Shown: positions 24,202-34,083, counted from the stretch's first letter. The stretch is DNA of 64,000 nt from Microbacterium sp. BK668 (GCF_004362195.1 NZ_SNWG01000001.1:2666001-2730000), one strand, 5' to 3'. Notes: generated by a model not told the origin, from the letters alone. Numbers and translations: made by a program.

Positions 24202-24235
24202 TGAGGGCGGCCCCTCCGAAGAAGGACCGCCCTCA
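24202..24235. terminator. Bidirectional hairpin between dxs and the beta-oxidation genes
   Basis: TGAGGGCGG at 24202-24210 pairs perfectly with CCGCCCTCA at 24227-24235. A TCC/GGA pair extends inside the loop. Confidence 0.7.
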
Positions 24236-24249
24236 GCGCGGAATGGGCC

Positions 24250-26409
24250 TCAGCCTCCGATGCCCCGGATCACGGGGTGGTGGAACGTGTCGCCGAAGGC
24301 GCGCTCCGACGCCCCCTCCCGATCGAGGTAGGGCGAGGCGCCTCCGTCGATGAACGGCCAGCCGGCGCCGAGGATGAGGCACAGGTCGATGTCCTCGACC
24401 TCCGGCACGACGCCCTCGTCGAGCATGAGCTTGATCTCCTGCGCGAGTCCGTCCTGTACACGCTGCAGGATCGTGGCCGCAGAGGCGGGGGTCGAGCCGA
24501 CCGCGGGTCGCAGCACCTTCTCGGCCGCCTTGGTCCACCCGGTCACGCGCCCGCCCTTGTCCTTCTCGACGACCTCCGGGAGCTCGGCGAGGGCGTGGAA
24601 GTTCTCGTTGGCGTAGAAGCGGTCGGGGAACGCGTGCACCATCGTGTCCTGCACGTGCGCGGCGACCTTCCAGCCGACGAGATCGATGAGCTGGAACGGA
24701 CCCATCGGCAGGCCGAGCGGAGCGAACGCCTTCTCGACCTCCGCGACAGGCGCTCCCTCATACACCGCGCGCGCCGCCTCGCCCATGACCTTGGCGAGGA
24801 GGCGATTCACGACGAACCCGGGTGCATCCGCGGTCAGCACCGCGTTCTTGCCGAGATTCTTCGCGACGACGAAGGCGGTCGAGAGCGCGGCATCCGTCGT
24901 CTGCGGCGTCTTGACGATCTCGATGAGCGGCATGACCGCCACCGGGTTGAAGAAGTGGAAGCCCACGAGTCGCTCGGGATGGGCGAGCTTCGCGCCGATC
25001 TCCTCGACCGAGAGGGACGAGGTGTTGGTGGCGAGGATCGCGTCCTCGGCGATGATCTGCTCGATCTCGCCGAACACCTGCTGCTTGACCCCGACCTCTT
25101 CGAACACGGCCTCGATGACGAAGTCGCAGTCCGCGTAGAGGCTCTTGTCGGTCGTGCCGGTCACGAGGGCCCGCAGCCTGTTCGCCGTGTCGCCGTCGAG
25201 GCGGCCCTTCGCCTCGAGTTTGCCGATCTCCTCGTCGATGTAGGCGAGGCCCTTCTCCACGCGGGCCTGGTCGAGGTCGGTGATGAGAACGGGCACCTGG
25301 AGCTTGCGCACGAACAGCAGGGCGAACTGGCTCGCCATGAGCCCCGCACCGATGATCCCGACCTTCGTGACCTTCTTCGCGAGGTCCTTGTCGGGGGCGC
25401 CGACGGGACGCTTGGCGCGCTTCTGGACGAGATCGAAGGCGTACATGGATGCCGCGAACTGGTCGCCGGTCACGAGTTCGGCCAGCGCCTCGTCCTCGCG
25501 GGCGAAGCCCTCCGCCTTGGTGCCGCCCTTGGCCTTGTCGAGCAGATCGAGGGCCGCGTACGGCGAGCGCGGAACCGTGCCGATCTTCGACTCGAGCATG
25601 CCGCGCGCGACCTTGATCGCGATCGGCCACTTGGTCAGGCGCTCGATCCTCCCCGGCTCGTTCCTTCGGACGACCTTGACGGAACCGCCCAGCACGCCGT
25701 CGGCCCAGATCAGCGAGTCCTCCAGATAGGTGGCTGCCGGGAAGATCGCGTCGAAGATCCCGTAGTCGTACGCCTGCTGCGGCTTGAGCATGCGGTTCTG
25801 CTTGAGGGGGTTCGACACCACCACCTCCAGGGCGTTCTCGATGCCGATGAGGTTCGGCAGGAGGTACGCGCCACCCCACCCGGGGATGATGCCGAGGAAG
25901 ACCTCGGGGAGCGCGACCGCGGCGGCCGAGGCATCCACCGTCCGGTACGTGCTGTTCAGCGCGATCTCCAGCCCGCCCCCGAGTGCGAGCCCGTTCACGA
26001 AGGCGAACGAGGGCACGCTGAGCTCGGAGAGGCTGCCGAGCACCTGGTGGCCGCGCTGGGCGATGAGCCGGGCGTTGTCCTTCGATCCGAGGCGCGAGAT
26101 GTCGGACAGGTCCGCGCCCGCCGCCAAGATGTACTGCTTGCCGGTGATGCCGACCGCGTCGATCTCGCCGGCGTCCGCGCGCGTCTCCAGCGCCGCGAGG
26201 GTGTCGGCGAGCTCGCTCAGCGTCGCCGGTCCGAGCGTGTTCGGACGCGTGTGATCACGGCCGTTGTCGAGCGTGACGAGGGCGAGCACCCTCCCGGAGG
26301 GCAGACGGATGTCGCGGACCCTCGAGTGCGTCACCACCTCGCCCCCGGTCAGGGCGTCGAGGGGCGAGAAGTCGATCTGCGCGTACTGTTCAGAAACGGA
26401 GTTCGTCAT
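24250..26409 (-). CDS. Bifunctional enoyl-CoA hydratase / 3-hydroxyacyl-CoA dehydrogenase (FadB/FadJ-like)
   Basis: A 719-residue multifunctional beta-oxidation enzyme. Residues 1-300 form the crotonase-like hydratase (GKQYILAAGADLSD, NGLALGGGLEIAL, FLGIIPGWGG). From about 345 a Rossmann NAD domain starts (VGIIGAGLMAS), followed by EAVFEEVGVKQ, TNTSSLSVEEI and GFHFFNPVAVMPL of the dehydrogenase. I use the ATG at 26409; a TTG at 26418 with AAGGG close upstream is an alternative. It lies 15 nt after the thiolase gene on the same strand, so the pair is an operon for fatty-acid breakdown. Confidence 0.93.
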   Translation of the reverse strand: MTNSVSEQYAQIDFSPLDALTGGEVVTHSRVRDIRLPSGRVLALVTLDNGRDHTRPNTLGPATLSELADTLAALETRADAGEIDAVGITGKQYILAAGADLSDISRLGSKDNARLIAQRGHQVLGSLSELSVPSFAFVNGLALGGGLEIALNSTYRTVDASAAAVALPEVFLGIIPGWGGAYLLPNLIGIENALEVVVSNPLKQNRMLKPQQAYDYGIFDAIFPAATYLEDSLIWADGVLGGSVKVVRRNEPGRIERLTKWPIAIKVARGMLESKIGTVPRSPYAALDLLDKAKGGTKAEGFAREDEALAELVTGDQFAASMYAFDLVQKRAKRPVGAPDKDLAKKVTKVGIIGAGLMASQFALLFVRKLQVPVLITDLDQARVEKGLAYIDEEIGKLEAKGRLDGDTANRLRALVTGTTDKSLYADCDFVIEAVFEEVGVKQQVFGEIEQIIAEDAILATNTSSLSVEEIGAKLAHPERLVGFHFFNPVAVMPLIEIVKTPQTTDAALSTAFVVAKNLGKNAVLTADAPGFVVNRLLAKVMGEAARAVYEGAPVAEVEKAFAPLGLPMGPFQLIDLVGWKVAAHVQDTMVHAFPDRFYANENFHALAELPEVVEKDKGGRVTGWTKAAEKVLRPAVGSTPASAATILQRVQDGLAQEIKLMLDEGVVPEVEDIDLCLILGAGWPFIDGGASPYLDREGASERAFGDTFHHPVIRGIGG

Positions 26410-26424
26410 ATCGTGCAAGGGCCC

Positions 26425-27627
26425 TTACTTCCGCTTGCCGTCGTAGTGCGGGTTCTCCCAGATGACCGAGCCGCCCTGTCCGAGGCCCACGCACATGGCG
26501 GTCAGGCCGTAGCGGACGTCGGGGCGCTCGGCGAAGTGGGCCGCGAGCTGGATCATGAGCCGCACGCCGGAGGCGGCGAGCGGGTGGCCGAACGCGATCG
26601 CGCCGCCCCACGGGTTGACGCGCGGGTCGTCGTCGGCGATGCCGAAGTGGTCGAGGAGCGAGATCACCTGGATCGCGAACGCCTCGTTGAGCTCGAAGAG
26701 TCCGATGTCGTCGATCGTCAGGCCGGCCTTGCGAAGCGCCTTCTCGGTCGACGGGATCGGGCCGATGCCCATGATCTCCGGCTGCACGCCCGCGAAGGCG
26801 AAGGAGACGAGCCTCATCTTGGGCTGGAGTCCGAGCTCCTCGACGGCGCCGCCGCCGGCCAGAAGCGACATCGTCGCGCCGTCGGTCAGCGGTGACGAGG
26901 TCCCGGCGGTGACCCGCCCGTGCGGACGGAACGGCGTCTTGAGGGTCGCGAGGTCCTCCATCGTCGTCTGGGGGCGCCGGCCCTCGTCCTCGGTAGCGAG
27001 ACCCCACGCGCCGTCGGCGTCCTTGATCGCGACGGGGACGAGGTCGGGCTGGATCCTGCCCGCGTCGTATGCCGCCTGCACCTTGTGCTGGCTCAGCATG
27101 CCGTAGCGGTCCGAGCGCTCCTTCGTCAGGTGCGGGAAGCGGTCGAAGATCCGCTCCGCCGTCACGCCCATGTTGAGCGCGCCGGGGTCGACCATCTTCT
27201 CCGCGACGAAGCGCGGGTTCGGGTCGGCGTTGCCGCCGATGGGGTGGTGGCCCATGTGCTCGACCCCGCCGGCGAGGGCGACGTCGTACATGCCGACGCC
27301 GATCGAGGCGGCCATGGTCGTCACGCTGGTCATCGCGCCGGCGCACATGCGGTCGATCGCGAACCCGGGGACGGTCTGCGGCAGGCCCGCGAGGATCGCG
27401 ACGGATCGGCCCAGGGTCAGGCCCTGGTCGCCCGTCTGCGACGTCGCGGCGATCGCCACGTCGTCGATGCGGTCCTTCGGAACGTCGGGGTTGCGCTCCA
27501 GAAGGCCGATGGTCGCCTTGACGGCGAGGTCATCGGCGCGGGTGTTCCAGTACATGCCTTTTTCGCCGGCGCGCCCGAAGGGGGTGCGCATTCCATCGAC
27601 GAAGAAGACGTCCGAAATCTCGGCCAC
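26425..27627 (-). CDS. Acetyl-CoA C-acyltransferase (thiolase)
   Basis: Cleaves 3-ketoacyl-CoA, the last step of beta-oxidation; 400 residues. The nucleophilic Cys is in DRMCAGAMTSV, with NEAFA, GHPLAASG and the second Cys in MCVGLGQGG. The start is the GTG at 27627, preceded by TGGAGG at good spacing; the sequence upstream of it does not resemble thiolase. It is the first gene of the operon with the bifunctional hydratase/dehydrogenase and would form the trifunctional set with it. Confidence 0.94.
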   Translation of the reverse strand: MAEISDVFFVDGMRTPFGRAGEKGMYWNTRADDLAVKATIGLLERNPDVPKDRIDDVAIAATSQTGDQGLTLGRSVAILAGLPQTVPGFAIDRMCAGAMTSVTTMAASIGVGMYDVALAGGVEHMGHHPIGGNADPNPRFVAEKMVDPGALNMGVTAERIFDRFPHLTKERSDRYGMLSQHKVQAAYDAGRIQPDLVPVAIKDADGAWGLATEDEGRRPQTTMEDLATLKTPFRPHGRVTAGTSSPLTDGATMSLLAGGGAVEELGLQPKMRLVSFAFAGVQPEIMGIGPIPSTEKALRKAGLTIDDIGLFELNEAFAIQVISLLDHFGIADDDPRVNPWGGAIAFGHPLAASGVRLMIQLAAHFAERPDVRYGLTAMCVGLGQGGSVIWENPHYDGKRK

Positions 27628-27700
27628 TCTGCCTCCAGAAAATAGGGATGCCCCCACCCTAGGAGCGGCCCTGGACGCGCCGGAATCGGGTGTGGGAGAC

Positions 27701-28900
27701 CTACGAAGCGGTTTCCGGGCCCTTCGACGGCTCTTGCACGGAAGCCACAAAGGCATCGGCGATCACCTGTGCGGTTTGCTCAATCTGCCACCGCCGCGCG
27801 CCGAGTTCTGCGAGCGCCTGCCCGATCGCGGCCGCTGTCATCGGCTCGGGCGGCGCCCATGCGACGCGCCGGAGGAGCTCGGGAGTGAGGAGGTTCTCGA
27901 CCGGCATGCCGATGCTCGTCGCGACCTCCTCGACGAGGGGGCGCGCCGTCTTCAGCCGTGCATCGGCCGCCGGATTGCGGTCGGCCCAGGCGCGCGGCGG
28001 CGGGAGCGAGTCCCCGCCCGAGCCCCGCTCGCTGGGCAGCTCGGCCGTCGCGCGGCCGGCCTCGATGGCCGCCCACCAGCGGTCCAGCTGCGTGCGGCTC
28101 GCGCGACCTGTGAACTCCTTGACGCGCGCGAGATCGGCCTTGGACGTCGGGTCGGCGAGCACCGCGGCGACGAGTGCGCGGTCGGGCACGAGGCGGCCCG
28201 GCGCGACATCCTCCTCCTGCGCGAACTCCTCACGAGCGAGCCACAGCGCGCGTGCGATGGCGAGCGAGCGGCGGCCGCGCACCGTGTGGAGGCCGCTGAG
28301 ACGCCGCCACGGCTCCTCGCGCGCGGGTCTGGGGGGCCGGTCGAGGACGGCTTGGAACTCCTCCGCGGCGTAGACCGTCTTGCCCTGCTTCGCGAGCTCC
28401 TGCGCCAGCACGTCCCGCACGTCGACGAGGTGCTCGACGTCGAGCGCGGCGTACTCCAGCCACGACTGGGGGAGAGGCCGCGTCGACCAGTCCGAAGCCG
28501 AGTGCGCCTTCGCGAGCGAGATGCCGAGCGTCTCCTCGACGACGGCGCCGAGTCCGACGCGCTCGCGCCCGAGGAGCCTCGAGGCGAGCTCCGTGTCGAA
28601 GATCGACGCGGGAACGAGCCCCAGCTCGCGCAGGGACGGCAGGTCCTGGCTCGCGGCGTGCAGCACCCACTCGGCATCGCCGATCGCCGCCTGCAGGGGA
28701 GCGAAGTCGCCGATCGGAGGAGGGTCGAAGAGGAAGAGGCCCGCCTCACGCCGATAGACCTGGATGAGATAGGCGCGCTGCGAATAGCGGAATCCCGACG
28801 CCCGCTCCACGTCGACCGCGACGGGCCCGATTCCGTCGGCGAGAGCGGATGCCGCGTGCTGGAGGCCTGCACCGTCCGCGATGACTTCGTACTCAGCCAC
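27701..28900 (-). CDS. rnd: Ribonuclease D-like 3'-5' exonuclease with HRDC domain
   Basis: A DEDD-type exonuclease for 3' trimming of structured RNAs, 399 residues. The acidic motifs appear as VAVDVERASG, HAASQDLPSL and the Tyr/Asp motif LEYAALDVEHL. An HRDC domain (RSLAIARALWLAREE) starts near residue 220 and a second HRDC-like helical block fills the C-terminus. The GTG at 28900 overlaps the end of the DUF3000 gene by 8 nt. RNase D next to DUF3000 near dxs is a conserved actinobacterial order. Confidence 0.9.
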   Translation of the reverse strand: MAEYEVIADGAGLQHAASALADGIGPVAVDVERASGFRYSQRAYLIQVYRREAGLFLFDPPPIGDFAPLQAAIGDAEWVLHAASQDLPSLRELGLVPASIFDTELASRLLGRERVGLGAVVEETLGISLAKAHSASDWSTRPLPQSWLEYAALDVEHLVDVRDVLAQELAKQGKTVYAAEEFQAVLDRPPRPAREEPWRRLSGLHTVRGRRSLAIARALWLAREEFAQEEDVAPGRLVPDRALVAAVLADPTSKADLARVKEFTGRASRTQLDRWWAAIEAGRATAELPSERGSGGDSLPPPRAWADRNPAADARLKTARPLVEEVATSIGMPVENLLTPELLRRVAWAPPEPMTAAAIGQALAELGARRWQIEQTAQVIADAFVASVQEPSKGPETAS

Positions 28901-29483
28901 GGGGCGACCTGCGCGCTCCGAGGATCGAGATGCCCTCCGAACCGGGCGGGAGCCCCGCCAGCATGCAGACGAGCTCGGCCCATGCCTCCACGTGCCCGGC
29001 GATCGCGCCGGCCGGCGACCAGGACGCCCGCAGCTCGATCTGGGCGCCCTCGCCTTCGGCGGCGAGCGACCCGAAGCCCTTCGACAGGGTCTTCGTCGCC
29101 GTGCCGGACGCCGCGCGGTAGACGGCATGACGGGAATCGAGAGCATCCACGAGCCACGACCATGCCACATCAGCGAGCAGCGGGTCGACTCCGATGTCGG
29201 GTTCGAGCGGCGCCTGCGCGAAGCAGACGATGCGCCATCTCCCGTCCCACGCGGCCGGCTCGGCCTCGTCGTGAAGCAGCACGAAGCGTCCCGTCCCGTA
29301 GGGCGAGTCCTCCCCGTCGGCGTCGGGACGCACATCTGCGGACAGCGCGAGGGCGTCGGGGGCGAGGCCGGTGGGCGCAGGGATCTCACGGACGACGAGA
29401 TCGTCGCGGAAGCTCACCGAGCGCACGTCGGCGGCCGCCTGGGCGAACGACAGCGGCGCCGCCGGGGGACGAAGCTCAGCCAC
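28893..29483 (-). CDS. DUF3000 family protein
   Basis: A 196-residue soluble actinobacterial protein of unknown function. The family core runs from FRDDLVVREIPAP through GRFVLLHDEAEP and WSWLVDAL to AEWGEL-like VEAWAELVCML. The GTG at 29483 follows a TAGTCT box by 6 nt, so it appears leaderless. It is co-transcribed with the RNase D gene (8-nt overlap). Confidence 0.9.
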   Translation of the reverse strand: MAELRPPAAPLSFAQAAADVRSVSFRDDLVVREIPAPTGLAPDALALSADVRPDADGEDSPYGTGRFVLLHDEAEPAAWDGRWRIVCFAQAPLEPDIGVDPLLADVAWSWLVDALDSRHAVYRAASGTATKTLSKGFGSLAAEGEGAQIELRASWSPAGAIAGHVEAWAELVCMLAGLPPGSEGISILGARRSPRG

Positions 29484-29489
29484 GCGGAC

Positions 29490-29499
29490 AGACTAGAGT
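29490..29499. promoter_or_regulatory. Overlapping divergent -10 boxes (DUF3000 / alpha-beta hydrolase)
   Basis: On the minus strand TAGTCT (29490-29495) precedes the DUF3000 GTG by 6 nt. On the plus strand TAGAGT (29494-29499) precedes the hydrolase ATG by 9 nt. The two boxes overlap by two bases, another compact back-to-back promoter. Confidence 0.5.
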
Positions 29500-29508
29500 G
29501 AGGCCTCG

Positions 29509-30732
29509 ATGGTCACCTCCAGGCGCGCCGCGACGAACGGCGCCACTCCCGCCTTCCTCGCCGGCGTCCGGGCGGCGCTGGTGACGCTGAGCTTCGCGCT
29601 CGGGGGAGTGCTCACCCTCATCGGCGCACTCTCGGTCCGCACCGCCCGTCAGATCGTCACACCGGCCGGCCGCGTGCCCGACACCACGATCCTGAAGCTC
29701 GACACGGCGGCCCAGACGATCACTCTCAGTCGCACGCCCGACACCGTCCTGCCCGGACGGTACGGCCTGTTCACGACCGGGACATCGTCGTACATCAAGC
29801 TCGGCTCGGTCCTGGCCGAGGACGACCACTCGGTGAAGCGCAAGCTCCTGACCCACATCGGCCCCTCGTCCCAGCTCTCCTCCGAGGCCGCGTTCAGCGG
29901 CTGGTACTACGACCGGCCCGAGGAGCTGCACCTGCCCTTCACGCCCGAGCTGATCGGGTCGGTCGTCGGCCCGTGTCCGGCGTGGCTCTTCCCGGCGGCG
30001 GAGCCCACAGACGTGTGGGTCATCCAGGTGCACGGTCGAGGCACGAATCGCGCCGAGTGCCTCCGCGCGGTCCCGCTCTTCCACAGCCTCGGCATCACCT
30101 CGCTCGTCGTGTCGTACCGCAACGACGGCGAAGCTCCCCGCAGCCGGACCGGCACCTACACGCTCGGCGCGACGGAGTGGCGCGACGTGGATGCCGCGCT
30201 CGGGTTCGCCCGTCGCCGCGGCGCGCGGCGCGTCATCCTCATGGGCTGGTCGATGGGCGGCGCGATCTCGCTGCAGGTCGACCTCAACTCCGCGCACCGC
30301 GACCTCGTCGCGGCGCTCATCCTCGAGTCCCCGGTGATCGACTGGCGGGTCGTCCTCGACTACCAGGCGAAGCTCTACCACCTGCCGACCGCGGTGAAGG
30401 GGCTCGCGATCGGGGCGCTCCAATCCGAATGGGCGACGCCCGTGACCCGGACCGGCGCCGCGATCCCCTTCGACCGCCTCGACGTCGTCGCGCGAGCGGC
30501 CGAGCTGCGGCATCCCGTCCTCATCCTGCACAGCGACGACGACGGCTTCGTGCCGTCGGACGCCTCACACGAGCTCGTCGTGCGCCGACCCGACCTCGTC
30601 GAGATGCAGGTCTTCGAGGTGGCGCGCCACACCAAGCTGTGGAACTACGACCAGGAGCGCTGGAGCGACAGCATCCGCACCTGGCTGGAGCGCCACGATC
30701 TCATCCCTGCACGCGAAGGCGCAGATAGCTGA
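29509..30732 (+). CDS. Membrane-anchored alpha/beta hydrolase
   Basis: A 407-residue protein with one hydrophobic N-terminal segment (about residues 17-42) that probably anchors it in the membrane. A 130-residue beta-rich domain follows, then an alpha/beta-hydrolase fold with the nucleophile elbow GWSMGGA, the acid in HSDDDGFVP and a C-terminal His in ARHTKLWN. Substrate unknown. It overlaps the end of the convergent reductase gene by 32 nt. Confidence 0.85.
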   Translation: MVTSRRAATNGATPAFLAGVRAALVTLSFALGGVLTLIGALSVRTARQIVTPAGRVPDTTILKLDTAAQTITLSRTPDTVLPGRYGLFTTGTSSYIKLGSVLAEDDHSVKRKLLTHIGPSSQLSSEAAFSGWYYDRPEELHLPFTPELIGSVVGPCPAWLFPAAEPTDVWVIQVHGRGTNRAECLRAVPLFHSLGITSLVVSYRNDGEAPRSRTGTYTLGATEWRDVDAALGFARRRGARRVILMGWSMGGAISLQVDLNSAHRDLVAALILESPVIDWRVVLDYQAKLYHLPTAVKGLAIGALQSEWATPVTRTGAAIPFDRLDVVARAAELRHPVLILHSDDDGFVPSDASHELVVRRPDLVEMQVFEVARHTKLWNYDQERWSDSIRTWLERHDLIPAREGADS

Positions 30733-31462
30733 AGCCGGCGTCGTCGACGAGCATCCCCGCGACGGTCGACTCCACCCGCTCGGTGAGCCGCACGAACGGC
30801 TGACGCGCCGGCTGGAGCACCGGCGACACCGTCACGCACAGCTCGTCCACGACCCCGGCCTCGACGAACTGCGTCGCGAGCTCGGGGCCGCCCTCGCAGA
30901 CGATGCGACCGAGGCCCCGCGCCCGCAGACCCGCGACGATCGTCTGCGGTGCGAGCCTCTCTCCGTCGGTGGGAAGCGGCACGACCTCGGCGGGAGCGTC
31001 CGCCAGCGCGTGGCGCACCGCGTCGGCACGCTCCTCGGGACACAGCACGAGCGCCGGCGGGCGGTCCTCCCGACCCTCAGCGCTCAGCTTGCCCGCGCCC
31101 AGGTGGCCCGTGGAGGTCACGACGGCCAGCCGCGCGGTCTTGGGGAGCAGATACCCCTCGATCCGGACCGTCTCGGCGCCGACCACCACGACGTCCGAGG
31201 CCCGGCGCACCGCGCCGAGGATGTACCGATCGGTCCTGGATGTGATGCTGTCGCTCGTGCCGTCCTCGCCCGCCGTACCCCCCGTGATCGTCGTGAGAAG
31301 GTTGAGCCGCACGAACCGGTCGGTCTCGACGGCGTACCGGCGCGACATCCATTCGTCCGTGCCCTCGTCGCCGATGCGGGCGGACTCGAGCGTCCGCGGG
31401 AAGAGCTCGGTCACGATGCCGGCCTCGGCAGGGGAGTCGGTGGGCTTCGGTGCCGATTCCAT
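30701..31462 (-). CDS. Pyrimidine reductase-like protein (RibD C-terminal / DHFR-like fold)
   Basis: A 253-residue protein of the RibD C-terminal domain family, whose members reduce a ribosylamino-pyrimidine in riboflavin synthesis with NADPH. Visible traits are VRLNLLTTITGG, DVVVVGAETVRIEGY and CEGGPELATQFVEAGVVDEL. No deaminase domain is attached and no riboflavin genes are nearby, so it could be a paralogue with another substrate. Its ATG overlaps the sufE stop by one base (TGATG). Confidence 0.83.
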   Translation of the reverse strand: MESAPKPTDSPAEAGIVTELFPRTLESARIGDEGTDEWMSRRYAVETDRFVRLNLLTTITGGTAGEDGTSDSITSRTDRYILGAVRRASDVVVVGAETVRIEGYLLPKTARLAVVTSTGHLGAGKLSAEGREDRPPALVLCPEERADAVRHALADAPAEVVPLPTDGERLAPQTIVAGLRARGLGRIVCEGGPELATQFVEAGVVDELCVTVSPVLQPARQPFVRLTERVESTVAGMLVDDAGFSYLRLRVQG

Positions 31463-31902
31463 CACGCGGCGCGTTTCGCCTCGACCTGGCGCTGGGCGCG
31501 CAGGAGCATGCCCGTCATGCCCGCGATGCGCAGGGGCGAGACGGCGCGTGTGAGTCCGATGGTCTGCGGGTAGTCGGCGGGGATGGCGAGCACCTCGTCC
31601 GCGCTCAGACCGGTGAGGCCCTGCACGAGGATGCTCGCGAATCCCCGCGTGGTGGGCGCCTCCTTCGGCGCCGTCGCATGCATGACGACCCGGTCGTCGG
31701 CGCCGACCTCGAGGATGATGTAGACCGGCGACTGGCACTCGGCGACCCGCTCGGCGAGCTCGGGATGGCCCTCGTACTCGGCCGGCACCTCGGGGAGCTC
31801 GTTGGAGAACTCCAGCAGCAGCTGCAGTCGGTCGGGCTCGGGCAGCTCCAGGAACTCGTCGCGGATCTCGGCGAGCGTCTCGGGAAGGGCGGCTTCGGTC
31901 AT
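31462..31902 (-). CDS. sufE: SufE family protein
   Basis: SufE takes persulfide sulfur from the cysteine desulfurase SufS and stimulates it for Fe-S cluster assembly. The 146-residue protein has the acceptor cysteine in RVAECQSPVYI and the conserved ADEVLAIP helix. GGAAGG lies upstream of the ATG at 31902. It sits 53 nt after a rhodanese-type sulfurtransferase on the same strand, which suggests a shared sulfur-transfer role; SufS itself is not in the window. Confidence 0.9.
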   Translation of the reverse strand: MTEAALPETLAEIRDEFLELPEPDRLQLLLEFSNELPEVPAEYEGHPELAERVAECQSPVYIILEVGADDRVVMHATAPKEAPTTRGFASILVQGLTGLSADEVLAIPADYPQTIGLTRAVSPLRIAGMTGMLLRAQRQVEAKRAA

Positions 31903-31955
31903 CGGACCCATCCTTCCACGGACTCCGTCGCCGCGGCCCGGCGCTCCGGGCGTCG

Positions 31956-32858
31956 TCAGCGTCGGGGCAGGACGCCCGGCTCGTCGCCCGTGACGATCGG
32001 CACGCGCACCGCGCTGCCCCATTCCGTCCACGAGCCGTCGTAGTTGCGGACCCGCTCGAAGCCGAGGAGGTGGTGAAGGACGAACCACGTGTGGCTCGAG
32101 CGCTCGCCGATCCGGCAGTAGGCCACGATGTCGTCGCCGTCCCGGAGGCCCGCCTCCCCGCGGTAGATCGCGTCGAGCTCGGCGCGCGTCTTGAAGCCGC
32201 CGTCCGCCGCGACCGCGCGGGCCCACGGCACGCTCTGCGCCGTCGGGATGTGCCCTGCGCGCAGGGCGCCCTCCTCGGGATAGGCCGGGGCCGAGGTGCG
32301 CGACCCGTTGTACTCCTCGGGGGAGCGGACGTCGATGAGCGGGTTGCCGAGGTGCGCGAGCACGTCCTCCTTATAGGCGCGGAGGGTGGCGTCGTCGCGC
32401 TCGACGACGGGATAGTCCGCCGGCTCAGGGGTCGAGGCATCCGTCGTCAGGGGGCGGCCCTCGGCGATCCACTTGTCGCGGCCGCCGTCCAGCAGACGCA
32501 CGTCCTCATGCCCGAACAGCGAGAAGACCCACAGGGCATACGCAGCCCACCAGTTGTTCTTGTCGCCGTAGATCACGACGGTGTCGTCGCGGCGGATCCC
32601 CTTGCGGCTCAGGAGTTCGGCGAAGCCGGCGCCGTCGACGTAGTCGCGCACGACGGGGTCGTTCAGCTCGGTGTGCCAGTCGACCTTCACCGCTCCCGGG
32701 ATATGCCCGGTCTCGTACAGGAGCACGTCCTCATCGGACTCGACGATCGCCAGTCCCGGCTGTCCGAGTCGTTCCTGCAGCCAGTCGCCCGTCACGAGCC
32801 GCCCGGGCTCGGCGTAGTCGGCGAACTTGGGGGACGAGGTGTCGAACTCGACGGACAA
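31956..32858 (-). CDS. Thiosulfate/3-mercaptopyruvate-type sulfurtransferase (double rhodanese)
   Basis: A 300-residue protein with two rhodanese domains. The first (residues 20-135) has no active cysteine; the second ends in the active loop YCRIGERS, whose Cys carries the persulfide. The paired CH2-like motifs [10 protein letters not shown] and [10 protein letters not shown] are present. The start is an unusual TTG at 32858, chosen because GAGGAG lies 6 nt upstream and the family N-terminus begins right after it. It is followed by sufE. Confidence 0.9.
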   Translation of the reverse strand: MSVEFDTSSPKFADYAEPGRLVTGDWLQERLGQPGLAIVESDEDVLLYETGHIPGAVKVDWHTELNDPVVRDYVDGAGFAELLSRKGIRRDDTVVIYGDKNNWWAAYALWVFSLFGHEDVRLLDGGRDKWIAEGRPLTTDASTPEPADYPVVERDDATLRAYKEDVLAHLGNPLIDVRSPEEYNGSRTSAPAYPEEGALRAGHIPTAQSVPWARAVAADGGFKTRAELDAIYRGEAGLRDGDDIVAYCRIGERSSHTWFVLHHLLGFERVRNYDGSWTEWGSAVRVPIVTGDEPGVLPRR

Positions 32859-32900
32859 CGGGCGCTCCTCGGGTCGGGGGGCAGGCGGGACGGCGTAGGG

Positions 32901-32927
32901 TTGAACGCGCGCTTCACACCCTAGATT
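32901..32927 (+). promoter_or_regulatory. Candidate zapE promoter
   Basis: TTGAAC (32901-32906) and TAGATT (32922-32927) are separated by 15 nt, slightly short. The leader to the zapE ATG would be about 43 nt. Confidence 0.35.
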
Positions 32928-32976
32928 CCCGCGGGTCATCGCGCATTCCCCCCGTAAGACGGCGATACAGGACGAG

Positions 32977-34005
32977 ATGACCACGACGGCAGCCGGAATC
33001 GTGCACCTCACCGAGCGGATGCCGCAGGTCTCCGGCGCCGAGATGGTCGCGGCCCTCGAGCCGCCGCCGCAGTTCGACGGCGCGACCTTCGACTCGTACC
33101 GGGCGGACCCGGGGTACCCGTCGCAGCAGGAGGCCAAAGACACCCTGATGTCGTTCTCCGGAGTCGGCCAGCCGGCGGCCCGCGGCGGATTCTTCCGTCG
33201 GCCGAAGAAGGGTCCCGAGCTCAAGCCCGGCGTCTACCTGGACGGCGGCTTCGGCGTCGGCAAGACCCACCTCCTCGCGGCGATCTACCACGCCATGCCG
33301 GCCCGCCGGAAGTACTTCGGCTCCTTCATCGAGTACACGGCGCTGGTCGGCGCGCTCGGCTATCAGAACACCGTCGAGCTGTTCCGCGGCTCCGACCTGC
33401 TGTGCATCGACGAGTTCGAGCTCGACGATCCGGGCGACACGATGGTCATGACGCGGCTGCTCGGCGAGCTCGTCGCCGGCGGCACCCGGATGGCCGCGAC
33501 CTCCAACACCCCGCCCAACGCCCTGGGCGAGGGGCGCTTCGCCGCGCAGGACTTCCTGCGCGAGATCCATGCGATGGCGGCCAACTTCCAGACCCTCCGG
33601 ATCGACGGCACCGACTACCGCCAGCGCGCGATCGACGGTCACGCGGCCGTGCTCACCGATTCCGAATACGAGCGGACGCTGACGGATGCCGCGTCCCGCG
33701 GCGTCGCATCGGACGACGTCTTCCCGGCATTCGTCGACCACCTCGCGCGCGTGCATCCGAGCCGCTACATCCGGCTTCTCGAAGGGCTCTCGACGATCGG
33801 CCTGCGCGGGGTCGCGGAGCTGGACGACCAGTCCGCGGCGCTGCGGTTCGTCGCGTTCGTCGACCGCGCCTATGACGCGCAGATCCCGATCCGCGCCACC
33901 GGGCTGTCGCTGGACCAGGTGTTCGGCGAGGAGATGCTCGCCGGCGGGTACCGGAAGAAGTACCTGCGCGCCATCTCACGCCTGGTCGCGCTGACGCACG
34001 ACTGA
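32977..34005 (+). CDS. zapE: AFG1-like ATPase / cell division protein ZapE
   Basis: A 342-residue AAA+-type ATPase of the AFG1/ZapE family. Walker A is GGFGVGKTH near residue 90, Walker B is [11 protein letters not shown] near 147, and sensor 1 is the TSNTPPNAL stretch. E. coli ZapE associates with the Z ring; mitochondrial AFG1 is a protein-quality factor; the actinobacterial role is not established. It is divergent from the sulfurtransferase and lies upstream of the ammonium transporter. Confidence 0.9.
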   Translation: MTTTAAGIVHLTERMPQVSGAEMVAALEPPPQFDGATFDSYRADPGYPSQQEAKDTLMSFSGVGQPAARGGFFRRPKKGPELKPGVYLDGGFGVGKTHLLAAIYHAMPARRKYFGSFIEYTALVGALGYQNTVELFRGSDLLCIDEFELDDPGDTMVMTRLLGELVAGGTRMAATSNTPPNALGEGRFAAQDFLREIHAMAANFQTLRIDGTDYRQRAIDGHAAVLTDSEYERTLTDAASRGVASDDVFPAFVDHLARVHPSRYIRLLEGLSTIGLRGVAELDDQSAALRFVAFVDRAYDAQIPIRATGLSLDQVFGEEMLAGGYRKKYLRAISRLVALTHD

Positions 34006-34067
34006 CGGCGAGTCCGAGGACGACGCACGGCTCGCCGAAACCTGATGTTTACACGAGCCGGGGACGC

Positions 34068-34083
34068 GTAACAGATGCGAAAC
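34068..34083 (+). promoter_or_regulatory. GlnR-like box upstream of the ammonium transporter
   Basis: GTAAC at 34068-34072, six bases, then GAAAC at 34079-34083 is an exact match to the actinobacterial GlnR half-site pattern GTnAC-n6-GAAAC. Another GTAAC lies at 34101 and a GAAAC at 34037. The position fits activation of amt under nitrogen limitation. Confidence 0.6.
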
